In this document: one piece after another, positions 34,285 through 43,392 of the stretch
Layout of the letters: every line of letters starts with the position of its first letter
How positions within the stretch are numbered: the stretch's first letter is position 1
DNA from: Phycisphaerae bacterium
Lineage (GTDB): Bacteria > Planctomycetota > Phycisphaerae > UBA1845
Reading direction: 5' to 3'
DNA length: 45,062 nt
Assembly (NCBI GenBank): GCA_029260055.1
Contig: JAJDDX010000387.1
Coordinates: 1-45,062, forward strand
Program-made: the position numbers and the translations under genes
The notes under the pieces: generated by a model
Databases searched by the model: none
Told to the model about the DNA's origin: nothing
Seen by the model: the letters and a program-made list of their open reading frames with translations, nothing else

Positions 34285-35286
34285 CTATGCATCCTGGACC
34301 CTCCATCCCACCATCTGGGCGACGGTGAGGTTGGTCGGCCGCTGCATGACATGGACGAAGATCGGCGTCAGGCCGAACGTGATCAGTATGTGAATGACTC
34401 GAACGAGCCCCGCGCCGATCACGCCGGCGGAAAAGTCGAAACCGGTGACGAAGAAGAGGTACGCGATCAGTGCCTCCTGCAAGCCGAGGTTGTTCGGCGT
34501 GATCGTGAAGAAGTTCATCATCGACGTGAAGACGCCGATCACCAGGGCCGAACGAAACGCGAGTGAGAACCCCAGCACCGAGAAGGCCACCCGATAGCAC
34601 ACGGCCGCCACCAGAAACTGAGCGAGCAGCAGCAAGCACACTTGGAGGAGTCCGAAGCGCCGCGAGCGAATGATGGCGAAGCCCTCGAGGGCCGTTCGGA
34701 TGAGACGGGCGATCCGCCCGGTCCGACGTGCCAACGAGGGTGCCCGAACCACGAACGGCACGATCGCTGCCAGCACGAACGCGACGCAGGTGGCGGTAAG
34801 GATCGGTGGGGTGGTGACCCCGTACGCGGCCTGTCCGGCAAGTGCCGCGAGCCCCACGAGGCCGGTCATCAGTGAGAGCAAACACGCATTCGCCGCCAAC
34901 ACTGACGCAAAGTGTACATACGCCAGCCCTTTGGTTCGCTTGAGATACACGGCTTTGAGCGCCGCACCGGGACGGGCGGGGCCCAGGTAATTGCCGAAGT
35001 TGGTCAGCAGCGAGAGGCCGAACGCCTCCACCGCCGAAATGCGTACGTCCACGAGCGACACGAGGACCGCGAAGGTCGAGGCGGAGAGCACGAACGACAG
35101 CAGAATACACGCGCAGAGGGCGATCAGATCGGTGGCACCAACCTCGGTCAGCAGCGTCAGCTCCGCCCGATGGCTGTAGACGTACGCCGTCGAGATCGCG
35201 ATGACGATGAGCGTCACGCACACGCGGAGGTACTGCTTGGCCTTTGCCGAGCGTGCGGTGTTTCTGCCTTGGGCCCCGCTATCCAT
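34285..35286 (-). CDS. UPF0104 / lysylphosphatidylglycerol synthase-TM-like membrane protein
   Basis: 333 residues with about 8-9 hydrophobic segments. The signature G-N-Y-L-G-P-A-R-P-G-A-A-L-K-A-V-Y-L-K and T-P-N-N-L-G-L-Q-E-A-L-I-A are typical of this integral membrane family (AglD/MprF flippase-like). GAGG lies about 8 bases before the ATG. Family members are linked to lipid-linked sugar or lipid transfer. It is 66 bp from the DPM1-like gene and probably works with it. Confidence 0.87.
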   Translation of the reverse strand: MDSGAQGRNTARSAKAKQYLRVCVTLIVIAISTAYVYSHRAELTLLTEVGATDLIALCACILLSFVLSASTFAVLVSLVDVRISAVEAFGLSLLTNFGNYLGPARPGAALKAVYLKRTKGLAYVHFASVLAANACLLSLMTGLVGLAALAGQAAYGVTTPPILTATCVAFVLAAIVPFVVRAPSLARRTGRIARLIRTALEGFAIIRSRRFGLLQVCLLLLAQFLVAAVCYRVAFSVLGFSLAFRSALVIGVFTSMMNFFTITPNNLGLQEALIAYLFFVTGFDFSAGVIGAGLVRVIHILITFGLTPIFVHVMQRPTNLTVAQMVGWRVQDA

Positions 35287-35335
35287 TCACCGTGCCTCTT
35301 ATGGTCAAAGCCGTTCTCCCTCTGTCCCGGTAAAC

Positions 35336-37459
35336 TCAGTCTCGCTGAGCCGCGTCCGTGGCGGCGACCTGGAGGCCGCTCGGGTCAACGCGGACCCATG
35401 TTTCAACCTGCCGGCGAGCCTTGCGAAGTTCGAATCCCGACGAGACGAGCGCGCGCCGAACCTCGTCGAAGTGCGTCGCGTCGGTGCTCACGCAGACCGC
35501 GTCCACTTGGTAGTCATCGAGTCCTTCGCGGAAGCGGTTCGCGATCGGGCCGATTCGATCTTGGCGATAGACGGCATGCAGATCATGCGAACTTGTCACT
35601 ACGTCGTGCATGAATCGCCGGGAGTCCAGGTCCTCGCTGCCGCGCGTCGCCAACAGTGGCTGGAAGTAGTGGTCGCAGCGGGCGAGTAATGGGTAGACCT
35701 GATCGTGGATCGTCGGCAGCCACAGCGACACGAGCCACGGTGCTACGACGTACGAATTCGGCGGGGCGCTGTCGTGGAGGTCAGTGGCCCATTTGTAGTA
35801 GGCACCCCAACGGACTTTCGCATGCGGTGTGGCGAGCAGGTTGCCGTTCTCGCGACTGAGCGTGCTTTGGCGTGGCACGAGCAACGCGAACAATACGACG
35901 GCGATCGACGTGATGACGCGCGCGGGCACCCGTGCCCTTTGGGCTGGTTGCAGTTGAAGCGGGGCGATCAGCGCAAGCCCCAGGAGGATCGGAATCGGCA
36001 GAGCCCACATGATCCGCCAGAAGGTCGATCCGACGATGTGCCGCGCCACGTCCGTTTCGAGGAAGGGATTCATCAAGGCGACCAGCGCGATGAGCGGCAC
36101 GACGATCGCGAAACGGCGGGCGGGACCCGTGCGATAGAGCGTCCACGTCAGGAGCACGGCGGCGAGCGCGCATATGGCGAGCGGCCCGTCACCGAGCACC
36201 TTCGTCAGCGCCACCGACAGACCCATACCCGGCTCGCTCAGAGCGGCAGTAGGCGGAACGAACGCTGCCATCTCGCCCTTGAATGCCAGACCCAAGATCA
36301 CGACATATGCGGACGACAGCGCGGCAATTCCGACGCGCTGCACGGTTTGCCGATCGAGTCGGATGGCGCTCGCCACGCCCAGTATTGCCGCGACGGGCGC
36401 CGCCCATATCGCCGACGAAGTGCAACCGACCGAAGCGATCTGGACCGCTGCCAACATGAGCCAGCATTTCGCCGTCGGTGCGCGACCGAACGACATGCCG
36501 TAGGCGTAAGCGAGTGGCATGAAGACGCTCAGGAAGATCGACTTGCCACACCACATCCGCACGAACGCGTAGTTGCCGTACCACCGATACACATCGCCGG
36601 CTGCCACGAGCACGATCAGGACGGCCGCGACTGCCCAAAGCCAATGCCGCGGCGTAAGGAGACGGAAGAGCCTGGCGAGGCCCAGAGGCACGAGCAACGC
36701 CGCTGCGCCGGCACTGATCCAATGGAAGCAGTAGATCGCGGGTATCCCGGTCAGATAGCTGACGGCTCCGTTGAATACTTCGTAGGAGTGGACCCGGTAG
36801 AGCGGAAGATAGATCGCGAGGCCGGCCACGCCGTGCAACGTGTCGTGGGCGAGGATCGGGCGGTCGGGATGGTCGGCGGCTGCGACCGCCACGTTCACGT
36901 AGAACGAATCATCCCAGTCCTGCCGGTGACAGATGAGCGTGAGTACCACGCAGCCAAAGGCAAGAGCCCAAAGGGCTAGCTCGCGCCGCCTTCCGCGGAC
37001 CGGTGGCTCCATCGGCGCCGCCTGTCGCGACTGCGTCAGTAAGGCGATTGCGCCGAGGGCCAGTGCCGCCACAGCGCCGACCCAAAGAGCGATGGCGTCG
37101 CGGCTGATGGCGTAAACAACTAGCGTGCAAACGCCCACGACGATGCCCGCCAGCCGCAGGCGGCTCGACGCCGCTAGTGAAATCGGGGCGGAGGCATGTT
37201 CGGGGGCCGCGGACAGGCCCTGCTTGTCCGTGGCCTCTCGGTGCGAGCGTCGAGCGCGCCAGACGATCGCCATCGCGCCCAGCGCCACGACTCCGGTGAT
37301 CCCGAGCAGGTGGTGCAAGGAGCCACCCAGCGCCACCACGAGATGACAACAGAGCGTCCAGAGCGCAGCCGCCACGCAGACGACATCGCAGATGCGATCG
37401 CTCAGGGGTCGCCTGTTTGCCGTCCGGGGCAGTGTCATGGCCGATCGGGTTCCATCCAC
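35336..37459 (-). CDS. Large polytopic membrane protein, GT-C-like
   Basis: 707 residues with about 12-14 predicted membrane segments and a hydrophilic C-terminal part (about 560-707). After segment four comes H-R-Q-D-W-D-D-S-F-Y-V-N, an Asp-Asp motif in the first outer loop as in GT-C enzymes that use lipid-linked sugars. GTG at 37459 is tentative; ATG eight codons later is possible, and neither has a strong ribosome site. It starts 5 bp after the preceding GT-C gene, so the two are surely co-transcribed. No exact family is recognised. Confidence 0.75.
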   Translation of the reverse strand: MDGTRSAMTLPRTANRRPLSDRICDVVCVAAALWTLCCHLVVALGGSLHHLLGITGVVALGAMAIVWRARRSHREATDKQGLSAAPEHASAPISLAASSRLRLAGIVVGVCTLVVYAISRDAIALWVGAVAALALGAIALLTQSRQAAPMEPPVRGRRRELALWALAFGCVVLTLICHRQDWDDSFYVNVAVAAADHPDRPILAHDTLHGVAGLAIYLPLYRVHSYEVFNGAVSYLTGIPAIYCFHWISAGAAALLVPLGLARLFRLLTPRHWLWAVAAVLIVLVAAGDVYRWYGNYAFVRMWCGKSIFLSVFMPLAYAYGMSFGRAPTAKCWLMLAAVQIASVGCTSSAIWAAPVAAILGVASAIRLDRQTVQRVGIAALSSAYVVILGLAFKGEMAAFVPPTAALSEPGMGLSVALTKVLGDGPLAICALAAVLLTWTLYRTGPARRFAIVVPLIALVALMNPFLETDVARHIVGSTFWRIMWALPIPILLGLALIAPLQLQPAQRARVPARVITSIAVVLFALLVPRQSTLSRENGNLLATPHAKVRWGAYYKWATDLHDSAPPNSYVVAPWLVSLWLPTIHDQVYPLLARCDHYFQPLLATRGSEDLDSRRFMHDVVTSSHDLHAVYRQDRIGPIANRFREGLDDYQVDAVCVSTDATHFDEVRRALVSSGFELRKARRQVETWVRVDPSGLQVAATDAAQRD

Positions 37460-37464
37460 GCCGG

Positions 37465-39054
37465 TTATGGTTTCGTAAGCGCTACGGCGAGCTTGTTGGT
37501 GCTTCGCCTCACCTGCATTTCGATCACCGTGCCGTCATCAAGTCGAACGGTTTTGTACTCGTACTGCGCCGCGAATCGCGGGTCGTTCACCAAGTCGTAT
37601 AGAGCGTTGCCCCAGCGCCGCTGGATGCTCTCCGGCTTCTCATAGACCGGCTCCTTGTATCGCCCCGAAGAGTGGTAGAGGACGATGTCCGGCGCGGTCT
37701 CGAGAATGTAGTCCGTGTGGTATCGAGCATGCCCCGGAGCCGCCTTCGGATACACTTCGCCCTCACAAGCGACGGTGCGGTCCGTCAGCCCGAGCATGTC
37801 CACCGTGCGTCGATCACTGAAGTAACCGACCGCTCCGGGAACGATCGTGGCGACGACGGTGTCGGGCGGGGTGTGATCCCCGATCCATCTGCCCACCTTG
37901 CCCCAGGCTTTGGTCAACGGCATGCCGCCAAGGTGGCCCGGCGCGCCGACGCGATAAGTCATCACGTTCGACGCCGTGAATGCAACGGCGACCATGGCAA
38001 GCGCCAGGCGGGCATTGGGCCGCGATATGCCGGCTCGGACCGTCACCCATGCCAGACCGAACAGCAGGAACAGCGCGGGGAGCACGGGCATGAGGAATCG
38101 AAAGAGCGTCAGGTGGTCTCCGCCGACGTGAAGCACGTACGCAATCCACAGCATGACCCAACCGCCGAGGAACAACACCGGCAAACCGGTGAGCAGCCGC
38201 TTCTTCCAGCCGACGGCAAGCAGCACGAGCAACGAAACGACGAGCGGCCAATTGGCACCGAGAGCCGGAAGGATGTACGCCACGCCGTTGGAAAGCCGCG
38301 TCGCCACCCCGAAGGTCATCTTTGCGTGATAGGTATTGGGTAGCCACGCGCCGAAGTAAGCGTAGCGAATCAGGAACATGCAACCGACCGCGCCGACATA
38401 GCCTACCATGACGCGGACCGAGCGCTTCTCGTACACGAAGTACCCGGCGACATACAGAGCCACGAGTACGCCTTCCGGACGTGTCAGCGTGGCGAGAAGC
38501 AGAAGCATGGCTGTGCGAACGGAGAGGGCAGTGCGATGACGGTCGGACATCGCCGATACGAGGCACGCGCCGGTAAGCAACGTAAACAGCATTACGTCCA
38601 TGCCGGACGCGGACCACAGCGCGAGTGCCGGACCGCCTGCCAAGCCCAAGCCGAGTACGACGGCGTCGCCGCGGCTGAGCGACCCGGTTTGCCGGCGAAG
38701 CGCCGTGAGTAGAAGCACGACCACACCGCCGCCGCAGGCCAGGCTCAGGACCTCGACCAGAGTCTCGAGATCAGAACACAGCGGAGCGAGCCCTGCCAAC
38801 AGGAACGTCCACAGCGGTGACGTGAATCCCTCAACGCGTTCACCGAGGTTGAACACGGCTCCGTTACCCTCGGCGATGTTTCGCGCGTAACGCAGAAAGA
38901 TGTACGTGTCGTCCGTCAGGTAGCCACCGAGCGCGCGCGCCATGACCAGCAGCAGCAGTACTGACGCAGCCGCGATCAGGACGAAGCCGCGTCGTCCGAG
39001 CCGCACATGGCTGATTTCGGGCGTACCGAGAGCGTCGGGAGTCGACGAGTTCAA
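37465..39054 (-). CDS. GT-C family membrane glycosyltransferase
   Basis: 529 residues from a TTG at 39054, chosen because GGAAGGAG stands 7 bases ahead; GTG 39078 is possible but would leave almost no leader behind promoter P4. First loop G-G-Y-L-T-D-D-T-Y-I-F-L-R-Y-A-R-N-I-A-E, then G-x-V-F-N-L-G-E-R-V-E-G-F-T-S-P-L-W, typical of lipid-linked-sugar GT-C enzymes such as AftB-like proteins. About 11 membrane segments and a soluble C-terminal domain (about 385-529). Transfers sugar on the outer face of the membrane. Head of the minus-strand operon 39054 to 33436. Confidence 0.85.
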   Translation of the reverse strand: MNSSTPDALGTPEISHVRLGRRGFVLIAAASVLLLLVMARALGGYLTDDTYIFLRYARNIAEGNGAVFNLGERVEGFTSPLWTFLLAGLAPLCSDLETLVEVLSLACGGGVVVLLLTALRRQTGSLSRGDAVVLGLGLAGGPALALWSASGMDVMLFTLLTGACLVSAMSDRHRTALSVRTAMLLLLATLTRPEGVLVALYVAGYFVYEKRSVRVMVGYVGAVGCMFLIRYAYFGAWLPNTYHAKMTFGVATRLSNGVAYILPALGANWPLVVSLLVLLAVGWKKRLLTGLPVLFLGGWVMLWIAYVLHVGGDHLTLFRFLMPVLPALFLLFGLAWVTVRAGISRPNARLALAMVAVAFTASNVMTYRVGAPGHLGGMPLTKAWGKVGRWIGDHTPPDTVVATIVPGAVGYFSDRRTVDMLGLTDRTVACEGEVYPKAAPGHARYHTDYILETAPDIVLYHSSGRYKEPVYEKPESIQRRWGNALYDLVNDPRFAAQYEYKTVRLDDGTVIEMQVRRSTNKLAVALTKP

Positions 39055-39061
39055 GTCCGTA

Positions 39062-39069
39062 CTCCTTCC
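39062..39069 (-). promoter_or_regulatory. Ribosome binding site that decides the GT-C start
   Basis: GGAAGGAG on the minus strand, 7 bases before TTG at 39054. It is the strongest site in the neighbourhood and supports an unusual TTG start. Confidence 0.7.
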
Positions 39070-39093
39070 GGTAAACACACAGTCTCCGCGACG

Positions 39094-39126
39094 GTTTATC
39101 GGAACCTGAGGCGCGCGGGTTGATTA
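39094..39126 (-). promoter_or_regulatory. Sigma-28-like promoter P4, head of the minus-strand operon
   Basis: CCGATAAAC on the minus strand (39102-39094) with TAAT at 39126-39123, 20 bases apart. The -10 match is exact, the -35 is weak. It predicts a leader of about 35 bases before TTG 39054. Confidence 0.55.
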
Positions 39127-39186
39127 ACGCTACCTCGTTTTCGGGGATATTGGGCCAAAAACGGGGATTCGAGCCGACGGTTTGGC

Positions 39187-40419
39187 TCAGTTCGTGTTGG
39201 GCGAGTCCTGGTGGCCGTCGGCGGGGCCGTGCCGGGTTACCACTTCGTCATGGACGGGGCCGGTGCCGTTCGACTCGAGATGGTTGATCAAAGCCGCGGA
39301 AACGACCTCTGCGATACGCGTCGTGCCGTTCGGCGTGGGGTGGATGTGGTCGTAGAAGCTGTCCGGCTCGCCGGACAGGGGGGTCACGTCGATGATTCGG
39401 TCGGACGGCACTTCCTCGTCGATCACACCGTAGATGGACGCGAATGCGTCGAGGTGTGCATCATGGTCGAAGCCATGGAAATGGTAGGCACATCGCTCGC
39501 GCTGCTCGTCCGGAAGATCGGGGACGATCAACGTAGCCTGCTTGCAGACGAACATCTCCACACCGAGCGCGTCTGCGGTGGTCCGCAGCAGCCGAAGGTT
39601 CTGGCGGAACGTCTCCAAGCCGCGCCGTTCGAACGAGTCAGCCAGCGGAGTGGCCTTGCCGGTTCCTACTTCACCGGTCGAGGCGGACAGGCGGATGCGC
39701 AGATCGCTCAGCACTTGTGACGGCCGCACCAGGTGGTCGACCCAACTGGGTTCATAGACCTGAGCCGGCTGTGCGGTTCTGTCGAGCGTCCATGATCCGT
39801 CGGGCAGCGTCCGCCATGTTGTCGTGGGACGTCCGAAGTAGTACATCTCGTTCCAGCCGTGGTAGACGACGACGACGTCCGGATCGTAGAACCGCAGGCG
39901 GCTCCAGAAGCGTCCGTACGACTCGAATGTGCTGTAGCCGCCGACAGCGGCGTTGATGAACTCGATCTTGTCGGTGTCGAAGTGGATGCGGAGCGTTTCC
40001 GCCACTCTCCAGGGCCACGTGTGCTTATCGCGGAGGTTCCATCCGGTGCCGGCTGTCGATGAGCCTCCCAGGAAGACAACTCGCGTGGTACCGGGCGGCT
40101 TGGCGACGGCAATCTCGGGCGTCGATATGAAGCCCTCACTGTTGACGGTCTTCTTCTCTTGGTTGTCGTACTGCCCCGGCCGAGGCCGGTATGCGCAGAA
40201 CGCGTCCACATCGGCCCAACTCCTCATCGGGTTGGGGCTCGACGCTACGCTGCGACCCGTTAGTGCCCACAGGTCGATCGGCTCGCGGGCGACCCGGTAA
40301 TACAACTCGGTCGCGGTGAACGCTGTCACGAGAACGAGCGTGATGGCCAGGAGCGCGAACAGGCGTCGCTTACGATGCGAGACGCGGCGCTTCGCCGTGT
40401 CGGTAGTGGACGTGTTCAT
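39187..40419 (-). CDS. Membrane-anchored SGNH/GDSL-type hydrolase
   Basis: 410 residues. One N-terminal membrane segment (about 20-38) puts the catalytic domain outside. Block I F-L-G-G-S-S-T (Ser120), block II N-A-A-V-G-G-Y-S-T, block III Y-H-G-W-N-E-M-Y and block V Y-D-H-I-H-P-T give Ser, Gly, Asn and Asp/His of the SGNH fold. Likely removes or adds acyl groups on the surface polysaccharide. No ribosome site is clear before ATG 40419. Preceded by its own CCGATAAA site, so it is transcribed independently of the kinase genes. Confidence 0.87.
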   Translation of the reverse strand: MNTSTTDTAKRRVSHRKRRLFALLAITLVLVTAFTATELYYRVAREPIDLWALTGRSVASSPNPMRSWADVDAFCAYRPRPGQYDNQEKKTVNSEGFISTPEIAVAKPPGTTRVVFLGGSSTAGTGWNLRDKHTWPWRVAETLRIHFDTDKIEFINAAVGGYSTFESYGRFWSRLRFYDPDVVVVYHGWNEMYYFGRPTTTWRTLPDGSWTLDRTAQPAQVYEPSWVDHLVRPSQVLSDLRIRLSASTGEVGTGKATPLADSFERRGLETFRQNLRLLRTTADALGVEMFVCKQATLIVPDLPDEQRERCAYHFHGFDHDAHLDAFASIYGVIDEEVPSDRIIDVTPLSGEPDSFYDHIHPTPNGTTRIAEVVSAALINHLESNGTGPVHDEVVTRHGPADGHQDSPNTN

Positions 40420-40501
40420 ATCGGCGTACTCGACCGGGCGTTCGGCGTCGGCGCGACGATCCGACCGTCGCAGTTTCGCGCGGATTGTGCCGGGTCCACC
40501 G

Positions 40502-40531
40502 ATTTATCGGTCGGTGATCACGGCGGTCTTA
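40502..40531 (-). promoter_or_regulatory. Sigma-28-like promoter P5, upstream of the SGNH hydrolase
   Basis: CCGATAAAT on the minus strand (40510-40502) with TAAG at 40531-40528, 17 bases apart. Good match to the sigma-28 form; leader of about 75 bases to ATG 40419. Confidence 0.6.
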
Positions 40532-40571
40532 GCGGAAAGGGAGGGTGGTGCGTGCGGATCGACCGGCCGGC

Positions 40572-43196
40572 TTAGTCGGGTTCCGGTGCGTCCTGACGCC
40601 AGCGAGCGGCTTCTTTCGGCTTGCTCCAAGCCTCGTATAGGCGAACCAGCCTTTGCCGGGCTCGTACAGTGTGTGCTCCATCGACCCCCCACTTGCGCTC
40701 GAGAGCGGGGTAGCTGTCGAGGAGCAGCGGCTCAGCCTCTTGGAACTTACCAAGCCCGGACAGGGCCTCGCCGAGGGCGTTGGCGGCGTTGCCTGTACGC
40801 CAATCACCGTCGGCGAGAGCCGCCTTACGGATGGCCAGGCTGCGCCGAAGTATCGGCGCCGCCTGTGCCGGCTCGCCGGCTTCCACCAGGCACATGCCCA
40901 GCCGGATCATGTGGCTTGCGAGTTGCAGATCGCCCTCCGGCAGAATGGCGCTCCAACCCTCGAACACCTCGCGGTGCAACGCTTCGGCCTCCGCGAACTT
41001 GCCCTGTGCCTGAAGTACGACCGCGAGGTCCGTGATGGTTCGTAGCGTGCGGCGATCGTCATCGCCGGAAGCCCGGCGAAGGCCCGCGAGCACCTCGCGA
41101 TAGAGGGACTCAGCCTCCGCGTAGGCGCCCCTGTACTGGTGGAGTGTCGCCAGGTTCTGGAGCGTAGACAGCGTGTGAGGATGGTCCGGGCCGAGGACCA
41201 GACGCAAGCCGTCCAGCGCCTCGCGATAAAGCGCCTCGGCTTCGTCTAATCCACCTTTTCGCTGGAGCAGTGACGCCAAGTTGTTCAGCGTGGACAGCGT
41301 GTAGGGGTGATTCGGCTTCAGGGCGAGACGTTCGGTGGCCAATACTTCCCGATAGAGCTGTTCCGCTTCCTCGGCGCGCCCGTCCGCCCGGACGGCGCTT
41401 GCGAGACTGCTCTTCGCGAGGAGCGTCTTTTCATGCTCGTGTCCTCGTCGGGCAATCTGGCTTACCAGCACTTGACGGAGGAGCGTCTCGGCTTCGTTCC
41501 GCTCCCCTCGTTTCTCTGCCAAGAGTGCGAGATTGTGCATGGTGTCGAGCGTGTCGTCGTGCTCTGAACCAAGAACGCGCGACTGAAGATCGAGCGTTTC
41601 GCGAAACAAGCTCTCGGCTTCCTTGAAGTGCCCCATGCTCTTCCGGATCAGCGCGAACTCACTCCGCGCGGCGAGAGTCTCCTTTGCGTCATTCCCGAGC
41701 CGGCGCCGGTACACCTCGTACGCGGCTTTGATGTGCGGCTCGGCATCGCTGAACAGGCCGAGATTCCGATAGGTGGTTCCGATCGCGAGGCGGACTGCAG
41801 CCTTGAGTTCCGGCTGCCCGTCGAGCGAGCCGTTGTCAATCGTGGAGACAGCTTGATCGAGTGCCTGCCGAACGGTGAAATCCTTGTCTACGCGCGCGCC
41901 ATGAAGTGTGAGAAGGTCCAGGATCAGAAAGTCGTTGATGGCCCGGGTCTTCTGCTCGGCGCGTCTGGCTTGTGTAAGGCTCTTGCGCGTCACCATGAAG
42001 GCGCCGGCAAGCACCACGACGACCGCGCTGATCGCAAAGACTGCGATCCGATATCGGCGCACAGTCTTTTTGAGCACGTACCAGCGACTGTCGCGTTTGG
42101 CCTCAATAGCTTCGCCGGCTATGTAATGGCCAATATCACGCCCCAACTCGCCTGCGCTCTGGTAGCGGCGGTGGTGATCCTTGGCCAGCGCGCGGAGCAC
42201 AATCGTCTCCACCTCGTCATCGATCGGGCACTCTCCGCGCCGTAGCCTCTTACTGGAGCGGGGTGCCACTCCCGCGTCGCGAGTCCATTCCCGTGTCGGT
42301 GGTGTGGGGGGGGTCTCGGCGATTTGTCTCAGTACGTCCGCGATGTTACCCGCGACAGGGTACGGGAAACGTCCGGTGAGTAGCTCGTAGAGTACAACAC
42401 CGAGGGCGTAGACGTCCGTGCGCGCGTCGATCTCATCCGGGTTACCTCGTGCCTGCTCCGGAGACATATACGGGAGCGTGCCGATGACCTCCTGGCTGAC
42501 CGAGACGATGGTGCCGACCGGGCTCGAGAGGCTTTTGGCCAAGCCGAAATCCAGGATCTTCGGGCTTCCCTCGGAGTCGACGAGGATATTCGACGGCTTC
42601 AGATCTCGGTGAATCACGCCTTTCAGGTGCGCGTATTGCACCCCATCGCACACCTCTCGAAAAAGCGAGAGTGCGTCTTCCAGAGGGAGCGTCTTGTCGT
42701 GGGAATACGCTTGGAGTGGCACGCCGCGAACATAATCCATGACATAGTACTGGAGCCCTTCCTCGGTGATGCCCGAATCGAAGATCGAGATGATGTTGGG
42801 ATGCTTGAGTTGAGCGACTAGCTCGATCTCTCGCTGGAACCGGACGCGCGCCGACCTGGAGGCGTGCGCTCCGTGCAACAGTACCTTGATGGCAACCTTG
42901 CGTTTTGTTGACTCTTGCACGGCCTGATAAACGACTCCCTGCCCTCCCTTGTCGAGCGAACGGACGATTCGATAGCCGGCGATCGCGGGCTGCGGCGCTT
43001 CATGAACTGTGGGTGATGGAGACGGCAATTCGCCTCTGGATCGAGTCTCATCGGCCGCGAGCAGCTTTTGGATCTCGGCCTTTATCTCGGCATCGTGTTC
43101 GCAAGCCTCGTCGACAAATGATGCTCGATCGTTCGGAGGACGCTTCTTCGCGGCGAGGAAGATATCGTAAATGTGCTGCCAACGATCCGGGGACAT
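40572..43196 (-). CDS. Membrane Ser/Thr protein kinase with TPR array (copy 1)
   Basis: 874 residues. An N-terminal helical lead (about 1-70, ending in L-L-A-A-D-E) is typical of planctomycete and acidobacterial kinases. Kinase domain about 74-365: L-D-K-G-G-Q-G-V-V-Y, Lys104 in V-A-I-K-V-L-L, H196-R-D198-L-K-P-S-N, D217-F-G. One membrane segment near 385-410. The outer part (about 430-870) has about nine to ten TPR repeats of the N-H-P-Y-T-L-S-T-L-N-N-L-A-S-L-L type, kinesin light-chain style, likely a protein-sensing ectodomain. GGAG lies 7 bases before the ATG. Its 3' part is almost identical in places to copy 2, so the genes are tandem paralogues. Confidence 0.93.
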   Translation of the reverse strand: MSPDRWQHIYDIFLAAKKRPPNDRASFVDEACEHDAEIKAEIQKLLAADETRSRGELPSPSPTVHEAPQPAIAGYRIVRSLDKGGQGVVYQAVQESTKRKVAIKVLLHGAHASRSARVRFQREIELVAQLKHPNIISIFDSGITEEGLQYYVMDYVRGVPLQAYSHDKTLPLEDALSLFREVCDGVQYAHLKGVIHRDLKPSNILVDSEGSPKILDFGLAKSLSSPVGTIVSVSQEVIGTLPYMSPEQARGNPDEIDARTDVYALGVVLYELLTGRFPYPVAGNIADVLRQIAETPPTPPTREWTRDAGVAPRSSKRLRRGECPIDDEVETIVLRALAKDHHRRYQSAGELGRDIGHYIAGEAIEAKRDSRWYVLKKTVRRYRIAVFAISAVVVVLAGAFMVTRKSLTQARRAEQKTRAINDFLILDLLTLHGARVDKDFTVRQALDQAVSTIDNGSLDGQPELKAAVRLAIGTTYRNLGLFSDAEPHIKAAYEVYRRRLGNDAKETLAARSEFALIRKSMGHFKEAESLFRETLDLQSRVLGSEHDDTLDTMHNLALLAEKRGERNEAETLLRQVLVSQIARRGHEHEKTLLAKSSLASAVRADGRAEEAEQLYREVLATERLALKPNHPYTLSTLNNLASLLQRKGGLDEAEALYREALDGLRLVLGPDHPHTLSTLQNLATLHQYRGAYAEAESLYREVLAGLRRASGDDDRRTLRTITDLAVVLQAQGKFAEAEALHREVFEGWSAILPEGDLQLASHMIRLGMCLVEAGEPAQAAPILRRSLAIRKAALADGDWRTGNAANALGEALSGLGKFQEAEPLLLDSYPALERKWGVDGAHTVRARQRLVRLYEAWSKPKEAARWRQDAPEPD

Positions 43197-43392
43197 GGGC
43201 TGGCTCCAAGACTACCGCCATGATCGCAGTTCACAACCACGCTTGCAAGGGATCGGACCGGGGGAGAAGGAGACCCTTCAAGTAGCATGATACGTTGCTG
43301 GAGCATAGGCCGGGTACGCGGAGCGGCAACGGAAACCGCACGGACTGGTGTGCTCTGCCTTGCGAAGTCGCGGGTTGAGTTGGATGGTAAGG

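Noticed and set aside
34088-35221. 377-codon minus-strand open frame
   Set aside because: It is out of frame with the clear UPF0104-type gene, with an Arg/Gly-rich translation without domains.
35424-35438. GTTCGAATCC-like tRNA T-loop sequence
   Set aside because: It lies inside the coding sequence of the 707-residue membrane protein, and no acceptor stem or anticodon arm can be built around it.
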